DNA of 64,000 bases from Sphingobium sp. (GTDB lineage Bacteria > Pseudomonadota > Alphaproteobacteria > Sphingomonadales > Sphingomonadaceae). Shown here piece after piece: positions 1 to 9,295 of the stretch. The stretch's first letter is position 1. The number at the start of each line of letters is the position of its first letter. The translations under genes and the position numbers were made by a program. The stretch is from contig QFQF01000016.1 in NCBI GenBank assembly GCA_003248935.1, positions 1-64,000 on the forward strand, written 5' to 3'. The notes beneath the pieces were generated by a model. The model had not been told where the DNA came from. It did no database searches and saw nothing but the letters and a program-made list of their open reading frames with translations.

Positions 1-2
1 TG

Positions 3-113
3 ACTTGGCAGAAAGGCTTCAAGGTGGACGACTTTTACGCCGCCCGCAGCGGGACTATCCCGCCGCTAGCGTGGTCGAATATTGCTCCGCCGTTCTCACC
101 CAGGCGTGGCTGA
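3..113 (+). CDS. Possible C-terminal fragment of an unidentified protein, cut by the window edge
   Basis: An open frame enters from the left edge and ends at TGA 111-113, giving 36 residues that read like real protein (for example KGFKVDDFYAARSG and PPLAWSNIAPPF). I do not recognise the family. Its last 20 codons overlap the 3' end of the terminase fragment on the other strand, whose terminase-like sequence stops near base 100. The overlap suggests a rearrangement junction near 95-110 that may have trimmed both genes. The assignment rests only on reading-frame appearance, so it could be a chance frame. Confidence 0.25.
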   Translation, partial: TWQKGFKVDDFYAARSGTIPPLAWSNIAPPFSPRRG

Positions 114-549
114 ATTCCGGCCCGCGCAGGCTTTCCGGGTCCGCCGCGCCGAACAGCATCGCCTGCGCGCCGGATGGCCAGACGATCCGCCGCAGCGCCG
201 GTTGCCAGCGCGGCCTGTTCCACCAGGGGGATACGGCCATCACGCCGCTCGCCCCCTCCACCATCACGCTGCGCGCCTCGTGCAGGCTGGCGCCGACCAG
301 CGCGATCCGCGCCGCGCCCTGCGCCTCGGCGATGCCGCGCACCCACTCGGCGCCCGCCCGCGTCTTGCCGAAACCCCGACCCGCCATCATCAGCCAGACG
401 CGATGCGCGCCTTCCGGCTCCATCTGGTCCGGCCGCCCGACGCGGCTCCAGTCCCATTGCAGATTGTCGGGATCATCCCCCCGGACGCCGGCCACGCCGG
501 CACCGGACCGGTCCAGCCCGAAAGGCGCCGCCTTCCCCGCCGCGCCCAT
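55..549 (-). pseudogene. Truncated phage/GTA-type terminase large subunit, N-terminal part
   Basis: The 164-residue frame starts at ATG 549 with a GGAGG ribosome binding site about 6 bases upstream. It carries the N-terminal ATPase region of a terminase-like DNA-packaging motor: EPEGAHRVWLMMAGRGFGKT contains the Walker A, followed by ARIALVGASLHEARSVM and a FGAADPESLRGPEF stretch as in gene transfer agent and phage terminases. Terminase-like sequence ends after GPEFSHAW. The usual acidic Walker B region and the whole C-terminal nuclease domain are missing, and the frame finishes with 14 unrelated residues. Intact family members have roughly 400 or more residues. No portal, capsid or tail gene follows within the window, so this is a remnant rather than part of a prophage visible here. 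Confidence 0.75.
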
Positions 550-844
550 CCGCCCTCCAGACCGCCGCCCGGCGACTCACCATGCCTCACTATATGGATA
601 TGTGCCAGAACAGCGTCACGATGTCAAGTATTTTGTGCCTATTTGGTTATATCCTACCATATCCCAGTGTCGCGCTGGATTTGCGCGACCGTGCTGGAAT
701 GCTGCCATTCTCCGGCCAGACGCGTCATACGGCATTGAGCCCCTGAGGTACGAACGACAGCGATGACAATCTTAGGCTGAAAAGACGCCATACTGGCGGG
801 ATTGTCGGCTGGAAAACCGGAAAATATTGCCACATGATGGGTGA
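550..844. other. Intergenic region, AT-richer than its surroundings
   Basis: No convincing gene lies here. Bases 600-840 are visibly less GC-rich than the rest of the window. A weak promoter-like pair for the downstream gene is TTGTCG at 803-808 and TATTGC at 826-831 with a 17-base spacer. I see no RNA gene or long repeat. Confidence 0.4.
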
Positions 845-1453
845 ATGAAGAACTTTCACCTCTTTGTATGCCCCTTGGCATTTCTGTTGGTTGCGGCGAC
901 ACCGGTTCAACCCGCTCCCGGGCACCGAGCAACCCCCATATCGAACCCCGGCGATTGGATTTCGTCCGAAGATTATCCTCCCGACGCGATGCGGGCGGAA
1001 TTGGAGGGTACTACGGAGTTCCAACTGGAGATCGACAAGGCAGGGATACCGCAGCACTGCACCATCGTGACCAGCAGCGGCTCCGCAAGTCTCGACAACA
1101 CAGCATGCGAAAAATTGTTGGTGCGCGGGCGTTTCTCGGCCGCGAAAGATGCAAATGGCAAGCCAGTCGCGGATACATATACAGGGCGAGTATCGTGGCT
1201 CCTTCCGGGCGATGATCGGACACCGCTTTCTGCTACCCCCTACATGGTGCGGGTGACTTTCTATGTGAATCCGGACGGTACGACATCCGATTGCGTCTCC
1301 ACACTAAATGGCAGCGAGCCGGGACCGCCTGACATATGCGCCAGTCAGGTCCTGAATAAACGATACACGGTAGAGAATGACGCTTCTGGCAAGCCTGTCC
1401 GCCAGAAATGGCGCCTGATCATGGGATTCGAGAAGGTTTCAGATCAACCCTAA
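845..1453 (+). CDS. Secreted protein with TonB C-terminal-like domains
   Basis: The 202-residue protein begins with a signal peptide (residues 1 to about 24, ending near TPVQPAPG). The rest looks like two tandem units of the TonB_C fold. The first (about 38-117) has YPPDAMRAELEGTTEFQLEI, then a Cys and a conserved-looking ACEKLLVRGRFSAAKDANGK. The second (about 128-197) repeats the pattern, with VRVTFYVNPDGTTSDC and KRYTVENDASGKPV. Such units are common in sphingomonad secreted proteins of unknown role. There is no N-terminal membrane anchor or proline-rich spacer as in true TonB, so energy transduction is unlikely. The ribosome binding site is weak. Confidence 0.6.
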   Translation: MKNFHLFVCPLAFLLVAATPVQPAPGHRATPISNPGDWISSEDYPPDAMRAELEGTTEFQLEIDKAGIPQHCTIVTSSGSASLDNTACEKLLVRGRFSAAKDANGKPVADTYTGRVSWLLPGDDRTPLSATPYMVRVTFYVNPDGTTSDCVSTLNGSEPGPPDICASQVLNKRYTVENDASGKPVRQKWRLIMGFEKVSDQP

Positions 1454-1474
1454 GCGCCCCCTAATCCCGTGACG

Positions 1475-3577
1475 TCAATTGGCAGGCCCCTGGCAAGGCG
1501 TGTCATCAGCGGTCCAGTCGATGCTATCGCCGCCATCGAGCAAGGGTTCACTGCGGCCGACATTTGCCTTTAAGGCGTAGTCCTGTTCCACCCTAGTCAT
1601 ACTGTTGTCGAAGCCGGGAATCAGATCGTTCGCGACCTTGGCGTCGGCCGCGCTGATCTCCGGGGAAAGACTCCGGGTGGACTGGACAGATCGTACGACA
1701 TTCTTTCGGATCGAGATACCGCGCCAATAGGCAACGCCGCCCAACGCCCGATTCATTCGTTTGCCTGCGACATTCCAGTGCCAAGCGCCGTTCGGTTCAG
1801 GCAACCGCAGGATCGTTGCCCAGCAACGGAAACGCGGGAATTCGTTGGCGAAGGGGGCGGACTGGTCCTGCTCCTTCGGCCGCTTTCGCTGATTGGGGGT
1901 GTAGAGGCCAGCCCCATGAAGATAACTGTACCAGCCATCGGCATCGTTGCCTTTCCAATCCAGTTTCCCCTCTCCCGTCAGGGTCAGGATCAGCGCGTTC
2001 CTGTCCTCGGCATAACGCCATTCCACCTTTTCCGGATCAACCCAATCCGCCTGCTGTCGCCAGTAGGCTTGCAACTGACGATCAACCTCCTCGGTCGATA
2101 GTCCCGCAAGCGCGGTACGCATCGCGTAAATTTCATCCCCGCGCAGAATGTGACGCAATGTAACCTTTGCCGGTTTGGTGATGCCTGCGCTCATGTCGAC
2201 TTCTTCGAAGCCCACAAGTTGAGGTTGCTTGGGCGCGCCGGGAGCAACCGCCTCCAGTACCGAACCATCCTTACGCAACGGCAATACCCAGCGAAATGCT
2301 GGAGGCGGGATCAACGAGAGATGACGATCACCAAGTCGCGTACCATCCAACCAATAGGCCTTGCCGTTCAGGGTTGCGCGTACCAAGACATGATCAAACA
2401 GGACAGGACTTGGCAGTCGCTGATCCAATCCATCACCACCGGCAGACTGAACAAGAACGGCTTCTGCCGGAACATCCAGTTCACGAAGGATGGCAAGCAA
2501 CAAGGCGGTCTTTGCCTTGCAGTCACCAAACCGACGACTCCAACTCTCCTCGATACCGGCCGGGCGATAGTTTCCACCGTTCAATCCCACATACACATAA
2601 CGGATATGGTCCTGGACAAGAGCCAGCGCCGCCTCTGCTCGCGCTTCGGGTTTCTCCGTCGATGCTGCAATTTTCGCGATTTCTTGCCGGATCACCGATC
2701 CGGGCTTCAAGGTCGATGCGTCCTCGAAGAGGCTCCAAATGCGCGCAGAAATATCCTCCCACCCTGAAAAGTCGGAATATTCCAATAGGCGACGTAGATT
2801 ATACCGGGTGGGGGCTCCCTCAGTTGGAATGGCCGCCTTGGGATCGCGCAATGTATAATCGATGACTTTGTAGCGGCCCTCGGTCTGGGGGACGATGTCT
2901 CCCATGTCAGCCGTTCTCCGCCAGCGAAGCGCGCGGTCCGCAGGCCAAGTCAGCCGCATGCGATATGCGCCGGGACTTCCCAGCGCAGGCAATGCGCTCA
3001 AACCAAAATGGTGATCGCCCAAGGTTGGATCCTGCCCACGCACAGTTGCAGCAAATTCCAGTTCATCACCGACCTGAAGGCCCGGGGTTTGCAAACTGGC
3101 TGTCAGCATCCCGTTTAATATGGAGGATTCGAGGCCGAGTTCCTGTCGCACAACGGCAAACCGCGTTTTTTTCAGAACATCGATGGGCTTTCCGTCGCGC
3201 CAGATACGCAAATGATGGATGGTTGCCGAACCGCTGCCGGGGCTCCAGTTTACAGCGACATTCCCTATCGGCAACGCGTCCGCAGTAAGCAATTTTATGC
3301 GCCAGGCAGTGTAGACATCATCGCCCTTGTCACCGACATTGGTTTGCATATCAGAATAAATGACGCGCGCCGCCGCACCGGCGGGGGCAACACCGTCGGT
3401 TGGCTCAGGCGACGGAAGCACCCACGCCGATGGCTTGCCATATTGGACTTTGTCGGCGGCAAACGCCGGATTTAGAACGGCAATGACGATTGCCCCGCGC
3501 ACCAGATTTCTGAGCAAGACTACCCCCGAATTGCTGCAAGGCTGGAAAGCGGCAGCCTTTGAGCGGCGCCTTAACAT
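1475..3577 (-). CDS. DUF3857 domain-containing transglutaminase-like protein
   Basis: The 700-residue exported protein has an N-terminal DUF3857 region (about 60-250), a transglutaminase-like cysteine-protease fold (about 320-420), and a C-terminal DUF2569/DUF3858-like beta region. The presumed catalytic triad is visible: Cys in RRFGDCKAKTALLLAILREL, His in FDHVLVRATL and Asp in AYWLDGT. The signal sequence is the segment LLRNLVRGAIVIAVLNPAFA, which lies 20 residues into the longest frame. A GTG at about 3520 could therefore be the true start, giving a normal signal peptide. Substrates of the family are unknown. It is convergent with the TonB_C-like gene, 21 bases apart. Confidence 0.75.
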   Translation of the reverse strand: MLRRRSKAAAFQPCSNSGVVLLRNLVRGAIVIAVLNPAFAADKVQYGKPSAWVLPSPEPTDGVAPAGAAARVIYSDMQTNVGDKGDDVYTAWRIKLLTADALPIGNVAVNWSPGSGSATIHHLRIWRDGKPIDVLKKTRFAVVRQELGLESSILNGMLTASLQTPGLQVGDELEFAATVRGQDPTLGDHHFGLSALPALGSPGAYRMRLTWPADRALRWRRTADMGDIVPQTEGRYKVIDYTLRDPKAAIPTEGAPTRYNLRRLLEYSDFSGWEDISARIWSLFEDASTLKPGSVIRQEIAKIAASTEKPEARAEAALALVQDHIRYVYVGLNGGNYRPAGIEESWSRRFGDCKAKTALLLAILRELDVPAEAVLVQSAGGDGLDQRLPSPVLFDHVLVRATLNGKAYWLDGTRLGDRHLSLIPPPAFRWVLPLRKDGSVLEAVAPGAPKQPQLVGFEEVDMSAGITKPAKVTLRHILRGDEIYAMRTALAGLSTEEVDRQLQAYWRQQADWVDPEKVEWRYAEDRNALILTLTGEGKLDWKGNDADGWYSYLHGAGLYTPNQRKRPKEQDQSAPFANEFPRFRCWATILRLPEPNGAWHWNVAGKRMNRALGGVAYWRGISIRKNVVRSVQSTRSLSPEISAADAKVANDLIPGFDNSMTRVEQDYALKANVGRSEPLLDGGDSIDWTADDTPCQGPAN

Positions 3578-3755
3578 ATGGATTAGTTAGGTGGCGAGAG
3601 CGCGATCCAAATAGGATTCGGATGTCCCACATTGGCTCCGTTCCGCCATCACCGCATCCGCCATCCCTCTCCTCCCTACCCCCGACTCTTGACGCGGAGT
3701 CGCCCATCGGCGATTGTCCCGTAACGGAACATTTGGGGATCGAAGGCTCATTGTA

Positions 3756-6083
3756 ATGGCCGCAAGCCGCGCCACGAAACGTCCGCCGGACTGGCGTGAC
3801 ATGCTGAAACGCAGCCTGATCCGCTCCGGTGCGCTGATCGGGGCGCTGGCGCTGTTCGCGCTCACCGTCTTCCTCGCGCTCGCTTTGCTCAGCTACGCGC
3901 CCAGCGATCCGTCGATGAACACCGTCGCGGGCGCCTCCACCGCCAACATGATGCGGGAACCGGGCGCCTATGCGGCCGATTTCCTGCTGTGGCTGTTCGG
4001 CGTGCCCGCCGCGCTCCTCCTGCCGCTGTTGCTCGTCTTCGGGCGGCGGTTGTGGAGCGACGACGACATGGCGGGCTGGCGCGGGCAGATCGTCCGCGCG
4101 CTCGTCGGCATGGTGCTCGTCGGCATCGCCCTCGCCCTGTTCCAGCGGGAGCCGCTGGTCGGCCTGCCCGCCGGCTGGGGCGGCATCATCGGGCTCGTCA
4201 CGTCGAAGGGGATTTTCAGTCTCTCGGCCGCCGCGCCACCCGCCGGACAGGCGTGGATCACCGGCGGCCTCGTCTTCGTCGCGTTCGTCGCGGGCGGCAT
4301 CACCTGGTATCGCAGCCTGGGGCTGGAGCGGCCGTTGATCACCTTCCGCCGTCCCGCGCTGCCCGCGCTTTCGCTGCCGCGCCTGCGTCTGCCCGAGCGG
4401 CCCGCGCGCGTCCTCGACGATCCGGTCGACGACATCGACGACCGCGACGGGCGGGAGGTGGAGCGCCGCCGCCCGGTCTCGACCGAGGCGAAGCCGCCGA
4501 TCACCATCCAGAGCCCGAAGCCCGCGCCCGCGCAGAAGGCGATCGCGCCGGTGTCGCAGGACGACCTGTTCGCCAACAGCGCCCTGCCCTCGCCGGACCT
4601 GCTTTCCGCCCCGCCGGCCTCCTCCGGCGGAAAGATCGACCGGCAGGCGCTGGAGCGCAACGCCCGCCTCCTCGAAAGCGTGCTCGACGACTTCCATGTG
4701 AAGGGCAACATTACCGAGGTCCGCCCCGGCCCCGTCGTCACCATGTACGAGCTGGAACCGGCGCCGGGCATCAAGGCGAGCCGCGTCATCGCGCTGGCCG
4801 ACGACATCGCCCGCAACATGTCGGCGCTCTCCGCCCGCGTCGCAACCATCCCCGGCCGCACAGTCATCGGCATCGAGCTGCCCAATGTGAAGCGCGAGTC
4901 CGTCGTCCTGCGCGAGCTGATCACGTCCGAGCAGTTCGCCGGAGAGGGCACGCTGCCCATCGTGCTGGGCAAGAACATCTCGGGCGAACCGATCATCGCC
5001 GATCTCGCGCCCATGCCCCACCTGCTGATCGCGGGCACCACCGGCTCGGGCAAGTCGGTCGGCCTCAACTGCATGATCCTGTCGCTGCTCTACCGGATGA
5101 CGCCGGACGAGCTGCGCCTGATCATGATCGATCCCAAGATGCTGGAACTCAGCATCTACGACGACATCCCCCACCTTCTCTCCCCCGTCGTCACGGAGCC
5201 GCAGAAGGCGATCCGCGCCCTGAAGTGGGCGGTGGAGCAGATGGAGGACCGCTACCGGATGATGGCGTCGATCTCCGTCCGCAACCTCGCCAACTATAAC
5301 GAGAAGGTCCGCGCCGCCCGCGCCAAGGGGAAGCCGCTCGGCCGCCGCGTCCAGACCGGCTACGATCCGGAGAGCGGCCAGCCGATCTACGAGGAGGAGC
5401 AGCTGGACTTCCAGCCGCTGCCGCAGATCGTGGTGGTGGTCGACGAGCTGGCCGACCTGATGATGACCGCTGGCAAGGAAGTCGAATTCCTGATCCAGCG
5501 CCTCGCGCAGAAGGCACGCGCCGCGGGCATCCACCTGATCCTCGCAACCCAGCGTCCGTCCGTCGACGTCATCACCGGCGTCATCAAGGCGAACCTGCCG
5601 ACCCGCATCAGCTTCTTCGTGACCAGCAAGATCGACAGCCGCACGATCCTGGGCGAACAGGGCGCCGAGCAGCTGCTGGGCAAGGGCGACATGCTCTACA
5701 TGGCGGGCGGCAAGGGCCTTACCCGCGTCCACGGCCCGTTCGTCTCCGACGACGAGGTCCGCGCGATCGCCGACCACTGGCGCGCGCAGGGCAAGCCCGA
5801 CTATATCCAGGCCGTGACCGAGGAGCCGGAGGACGGCAGCTTCGCCCTCGACGGCGTCGACCTCGGCGACGACAGCCCGGATGCCCAGCTCTACCGAAAG
5901 GCGTGCCAGCTGGTGTTCGAGAACCAGAAGGCCTCGACCAGCTGGCTCCAGCGCCAGCTCCGCGTCGGCTACAACTCCGCAGCCCGCCTAATCGAACGGA
6001 TGGAGGAGGAAGGCCTCGTCGGCGCCCCCAACCATGTCGGCCGCCGCGAAGTCCTGCGCGACGAAAACGGCCAGATGGTGTAA
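3756..6083 (+). CDS. ftsK: DNA translocase FtsK
   Basis: FtsK is a hexameric membrane-anchored motor that pumps chromosome ends through the division septum and helps resolve dimers. The 775-residue protein has about four N-terminal membrane helices (residues 20-190), a proline- and charge-rich linker (200-290), and the alpha/beta motor. The motor has Walker A in LLIAGTTGSGKSVGLN near residue 428, IMIDPKMLELSIYDDIPHL, and Walker B VVVVDELADLMM near 558. A C-terminal gamma winged helix follows (QKASTSWLQRQLRVGYNSAA) for reading KOPS sites. ATG 3756 is chosen over TTG 3714 because GAAGG lies 9 bases before it. The linker is short for the family, as usual in alphaproteobacteria. Confidence 0.95.
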   Translation: MAASRATKRPPDWRDMLKRSLIRSGALIGALALFALTVFLALALLSYAPSDPSMNTVAGASTANMMREPGAYAADFLLWLFGVPAALLLPLLLVFGRRLWSDDDMAGWRGQIVRALVGMVLVGIALALFQREPLVGLPAGWGGIIGLVTSKGIFSLSAAAPPAGQAWITGGLVFVAFVAGGITWYRSLGLERPLITFRRPALPALSLPRLRLPERPARVLDDPVDDIDDRDGREVERRRPVSTEAKPPITIQSPKPAPAQKAIAPVSQDDLFANSALPSPDLLSAPPASSGGKIDRQALERNARLLESVLDDFHVKGNITEVRPGPVVTMYELEPAPGIKASRVIALADDIARNMSALSARVATIPGRTVIGIELPNVKRESVVLRELITSEQFAGEGTLPIVLGKNISGEPIIADLAPMPHLLIAGTTGSGKSVGLNCMILSLLYRMTPDELRLIMIDPKMLELSIYDDIPHLLSPVVTEPQKAIRALKWAVEQMEDRYRMMASISVRNLANYNEKVRAARAKGKPLGRRVQTGYDPESGQPIYEEEQLDFQPLPQIVVVVDELADLMMTAGKEVEFLIQRLAQKARAAGIHLILATQRPSVDVITGVIKANLPTRISFFVTSKIDSRTILGEQGAEQLLGKGDMLYMAGGKGLTRVHGPFVSDDEVRAIADHWRAQGKPDYIQAVTEEPEDGSFALDGVDLGDDSPDAQLYRKACQLVFENQKASTSWLQRQLRVGYNSAARLIERMEEEGLVGAPNHVGRREVLRDENGQMV

Positions 6084-6090
6084 CGTACCC

Positions 6091-6185
6091 GCCATTCCTC
6101 CCCGGTACGGGGAGGTGGCAGCGTGCAGCGCTGACGGAGGGGGAAATGTCCCAGGCGCCGGGCTGTCAGGTCCGTCCCTCTCCCC
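6091..6185. repeat. REP-like palindromic intergenic element behind ftsK
   Basis: The 100-base gap between the convergent ftsK and TPR genes is almost filled by inverted repeats. Bases 6097-6115 form a perfect 8-bp stem with a 3-base loop (CCTCCCCG, GTA, CGGGGAGG). A second pair, GACGGA 6133-6138 and TCCGTC 6171-6176, brackets a longer arm. The sequence GGGGAGGTGGCAGC followed by GACGGAGGGG is typical of a dispersed intergenic repeat I associate with sphingomonad genomes. It may also act as a transcription terminator, though no T-run follows. No second copy is seen in this window. Confidence 0.55.
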
Positions 6186-7967
6186 CTACAGCCGCTCCAT
6201 CCGCAGCCATCCCTTCTTCCCTGCCCAGGCCTTCGCCAGCGCCTGCCGGGCGGCCGCTGCTTCCGCGTCGTGCCCCTGTGCCGCCTCGCTCCGCGACAGG
6301 CCATAGAGCACCCAGCCGTCGTTCGGCGCCTGCGCCAGCGCCGCGCGGAACGCCGCACTCGCCTCGCCATAGCGACCGGCCATGAACAGCGCCGCGCCCA
6401 GCGACTGACGCACCGGATAGTACCAGTAGGGCGGCTCCTGATACGGCACCCGCCCCTCGATCGCGATCGCCTGTCCGTAGAGGTCCGCCGCCTCCGCATA
6501 CCGTCCCCGCGCCATCGCCAGCCGCCCCCGCGCCACCAGCACGGCGAGCGACAGCAGGTCGGGCGCGGGCACGCCCTGCGCGATCATCGTCTCGAACCGC
6601 CCGGACGCCTTCAGCCGCTCGATCGCCGCGACCTCCCCGTCAAAGCCCGCCTCGTCCTTCAGCGCGGCATAGGCGACCGCGCGCGCGTAATGCCGCATCG
6701 CCGCGGCATAGGGCAGGCGCGCGTCGGGCTCGGGCATGGCCAGGATCGCGGCCGGCTGCGCGAACTGCGCCATCGCCAGATAGGGCGCGGCGTCGATCGC
6801 CTGGATCCACGCGATCTTCTCCGACGTCGCCGGATCCAGCACCGTACGCAGCCTGCGTGCCTCCCCGATGGCGCGGTCCATGTCGCCTGCCATCTGGGCG
6901 GAGGTGACGATGAAATGGATGTTGTGCGGGTAATAGCCGTATCGGGTCAGGCTGTAGTCGCGGGCGCTGCGGATGAACGCCTCGTCCGCCCGCGCGGCGG
7001 CGATGTTCACCCGGATGGAATCGGCATAGCGCCCGCGCAGTTGATAGATGTGACCGGGCATGTGGACCAGGTGCCCGGCGCTCGGCGCCAGCGGGCTGGC
7101 CAGCCGATCCGCCGCCGCCTCGGCCCGCGCCGGGTCGCTCGCTTCCAGCAGGTGGATATAGAGGTGCGCCGCCTGCACATGCGCCGGATTGCGCTTCAAC
7201 ACGCCCTCGATCAGGGCGACCGCCGCCCCGCTCCGCCCAACCGGCGTCTTCCTGTCCGCCTCCCAGTAATTCCAAGGCGTCGTGTCCATCGCCGCCTCCG
7301 CCGTCAGCACCGCGACATCGTCGTCCGCCGGAAACCGGCGCGCCACGTCCAGCATCGCGTCGGCATAGGCAGCGTCGAGCGCCGCCCGTCCCTCGACGGT
7401 CGCCGACGCCGGATCGCGGGCGTAGCGCCGCGCCACCGCCTCGATCAGCGCCCGCTCCATCGGCGACGCCCGCTCGCGCAGCGCCATCGCCCGGTCCATC
7501 GCGGAAAGCGCGGCGTCGCGATCCCGGTCGTCCATCGGCGCGTTGATGTTGGGGCCAAGAGCAACGGCCTCGCCCCACCAGCACATCGCGCAATCCGGGT
7601 CGATCCGCTGCGCCTCCCGGAACGAGCGGACCGCGCCCGCATGGGCAAAACCATAGGTCAGCAGCAGTCCCTGGCTGAAATAGCGCCGCGCCTGCGGGTT
7701 GGCCGTGCTGACCGGAAATGGCGACCGGGTGAGGTCTTCGTAAAGCGGGATCGGCCCGCCCCCGCTCATCGGTGCCGCCGCCGCCGCCGCGATCATCAAT
7801 TCCCGCCCCAGCGCCGATCCGGCCCTCCGCGCCCCGCACAGGGCCGTCGCGATCCGGCCGGGGTCGAGAGCGGACAGCAATGCGGGGGAGAAATGCGGCT
7901 CCGGCGCAAAGCTCGCCAGCAGGAAGCCGATGCCGGCCAGCCCGGCGGTTCTCGTCACGCCCCTCAT
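6186..7967 (-). CDS. Exported tetratricopeptide-repeat protein
   Basis: The 593-residue protein has a signal peptide (TAGLAGIGFLLASFAPEP) followed by TPR-like helical repeats along its length. Examples are QARRYFSQGLLLTYGFAHAG, the Cys-Trp-containing CAMCWWGEAVALGPNINAP, and the C-terminal GRYAEAADLYGQAIAIEG and GRYGEASAAFRAALAQAPND. The family is widespread in proteobacteria without a defined activity; a scaffold role in the periplasm is the usual inference. ATG 7967 is chosen because AGGGGTGG sits just upstream. A longer open frame to 8216 adds only Arg/Gly-rich shadow sequence. It is divergent from the ribosomal oxygenase gene across a 164-base gap. Confidence 0.75.
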   Translation of the reverse strand: MRGVTRTAGLAGIGFLLASFAPEPHFSPALLSALDPGRIATALCGARRAGSALGRELMIAAAAAAPMSGGGPIPLYEDLTRSPFPVSTANPQARRYFSQGLLLTYGFAHAGAVRSFREAQRIDPDCAMCWWGEAVALGPNINAPMDDRDRDAALSAMDRAMALRERASPMERALIEAVARRYARDPASATVEGRAALDAAYADAMLDVARRFPADDDVAVLTAEAAMDTTPWNYWEADRKTPVGRSGAAVALIEGVLKRNPAHVQAAHLYIHLLEASDPARAEAAADRLASPLAPSAGHLVHMPGHIYQLRGRYADSIRVNIAAARADEAFIRSARDYSLTRYGYYPHNIHFIVTSAQMAGDMDRAIGEARRLRTVLDPATSEKIAWIQAIDAAPYLAMAQFAQPAAILAMPEPDARLPYAAAMRHYARAVAYAALKDEAGFDGEVAAIERLKASGRFETMIAQGVPAPDLLSLAVLVARGRLAMARGRYAEAADLYGQAIAIEGRVPYQEPPYWYYPVRQSLGAALFMAGRYGEASAAFRAALAQAPNDGWVLYGLSRSEAAQGHDAEAAAARQALAKAWAGKKGWLRMERL

Positions 7968-8131
7968 ACCGCCACCCCTTCCTGTCAGGACCAGCACCGT
8001 CAGGATCTGCACCGCGATGGCCTCCCCTTTACCATGTTCTGCGCGCTCATCAAAACCGCGCCGCCGCCGCCTTCCCCGCATCCGCTCCGCGCCTTTTGAC
8101 AGCGCCCGGCGATCGGCGCATGGGCGGCGGC

Positions 8132-9289
8132 ATGCAGCTTGCCCATTTCGACATCGACCTGTTCCTGCGGGACTACTGGCAGAAGCGCCCGCTGCTGATC
8201 CGCAATCCGTGGGCACGCTGGCGCAATCCGCTGGAACCGGACGAACTGGCTGGCCTTGCGTGCGAGGACGGGGTGGAATCCCGCCTGATCACGCGGACCG
8301 GCGACCGGCTGGCGATGGAAAGCGGCCCTCTGCCCGAAGCCCGCTTCGGCGAACTGGGCGACGAACCATGGACGCTGCTGGTACAGGCGGTCGATCACCA
8401 TGTGCCCGATGTCGCGGCGCTCATCGCGCCGTTCCGCTTCGTGCCGGACTGGCGGATCGACGACGTGATGGTCAGCTACGCGACCGACGGCGGCGGCGTC
8501 GGGCCGCATTTCGACCAGTATGACGTGTTCCTGGTGCAGGGCCTCGGGCGCAGGCGCTGGCGCGTCGGGCCGGTGTGCGACGCGAACACGCCGCTGGTGC
8601 CGCATGACGACCTGCGCCTGATCGCCGATTTCGACGCGTCCGGCGACTGGGTGCTCGAACCCGGCGACATTCTCTATGTGCCGCCCTGCTTCGCGCATGA
8701 CGGGGTGGCGGTCGGCACCGATTGCATGACCTACTCGATCGGCTTTCGCGCGCCCTCCCGCGCCGAACTGGTCGACGGCTGGGCCGGGCATCGGGCCGAC
8801 GCGATGCTGGAGGAGGATCGCTACGCCGACCCGGACCTGATGCCACAGGCACAGCCGGGGGAAATCACCGGCAGTGCCATCGACCGCCTGCACGCCATGG
8901 TGCTGGATGCCCTGTCCGACAGGGACGCCTTCGCCCGCTGGTTCGGCGCCTACAACAGCCAGCCCAAATATGCCGAGGCGGACTGGCGGCCGGATGATGA
9001 CACTGAAACCGGCACCGTGCGTGCGCTGCTCGCTGACGGGGTGCCCCTCGTCCGCAATCCGGCCAGCCGCTTCTCCTTCATCCGGCGGGCGGACCGGCCG
9101 ACCTTGCTGTTCGTCGACGGCCAGTGCTTCGACTGCGCCGGTGACGTCGCTGCGCTGGCGGAACAACTGTGCGCGGGATCGCCGGGCACGCTCGCACCGT
9201 CCGTTGCCCGATCGGACGCCGCCGTCGCGCTGCTCGCCGCGCTGATCGACCAGGGCAGCCTTGCGTTCGACGACGATGGGGAGGCCTGA
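8132..9289 (+). CDS. JmjC/cupin ribosomal-protein hydroxylase, RoxA/YcfD-like
   Basis: The 385-residue protein matches the 2-oxoglutarate/Fe(II) oxygenases that hydroxylate an arginine of ribosomal protein L16 (E. coli YcfD/RoxA). Visible features are the N-terminal LFLRDYWQKRPLLIRN, the metal-binding HxD in GGGVGPHFDQYDVFLVQGLG, the distal His in PPCFAHDGVAVG, and a C-terminal winged-helix-like region. Length fits the family. ATG 8132 begins at the conserved N-terminus; ATG 8120, four codons earlier, is equally possible and neither has a strong ribosome binding site. It is followed after 6 bases by rluE, so both rRNA/ribosome modification genes are probably co-transcribed. Confidence 0.82.
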   Translation: MQLAHFDIDLFLRDYWQKRPLLIRNPWARWRNPLEPDELAGLACEDGVESRLITRTGDRLAMESGPLPEARFGELGDEPWTLLVQAVDHHVPDVAALIAPFRFVPDWRIDDVMVSYATDGGGVGPHFDQYDVFLVQGLGRRRWRVGPVCDANTPLVPHDDLRLIADFDASGDWVLEPGDILYVPPCFAHDGVAVGTDCMTYSIGFRAPSRAELVDGWAGHRADAMLEEDRYADPDLMPQAQPGEITGSAIDRLHAMVLDALSDRDAFARWFGAYNSQPKYAEADWRPDDDTETGTVRALLADGVPLVRNPASRFSFIRRADRPTLLFVDGQCFDCAGDVAALAEQLCAGSPGTLAPSVARSDAAVALLAALIDQGSLAFDDDGEA

Positions 9290-9295
9290 GCGGCC

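Noticed and set aside
1..549. Intact prophage or gene-transfer-agent cluster
   Set aside because: Only half a terminase is present and the next genes are chromosomal.
5..766. 253-codon plus-strand frame over the terminase fragment
   Set aside because: Arg/Pro/Ser-rich shadow of the terminase frame; begins at the window edge and has no domain.
3405..5777. 790-codon open frame antisense to ftsK
   Set aside because: The product is His/Arg/Asp-rich without domains, and the plus strand encodes a complete FtsK. High GC keeps antisense frames open.
6270..8099. 609-codon open frame antisense to the TPR gene
   Set aside because: Low-complexity Arg/His/Pro sequence mirroring the real gene; no ribosome binding site or domain.
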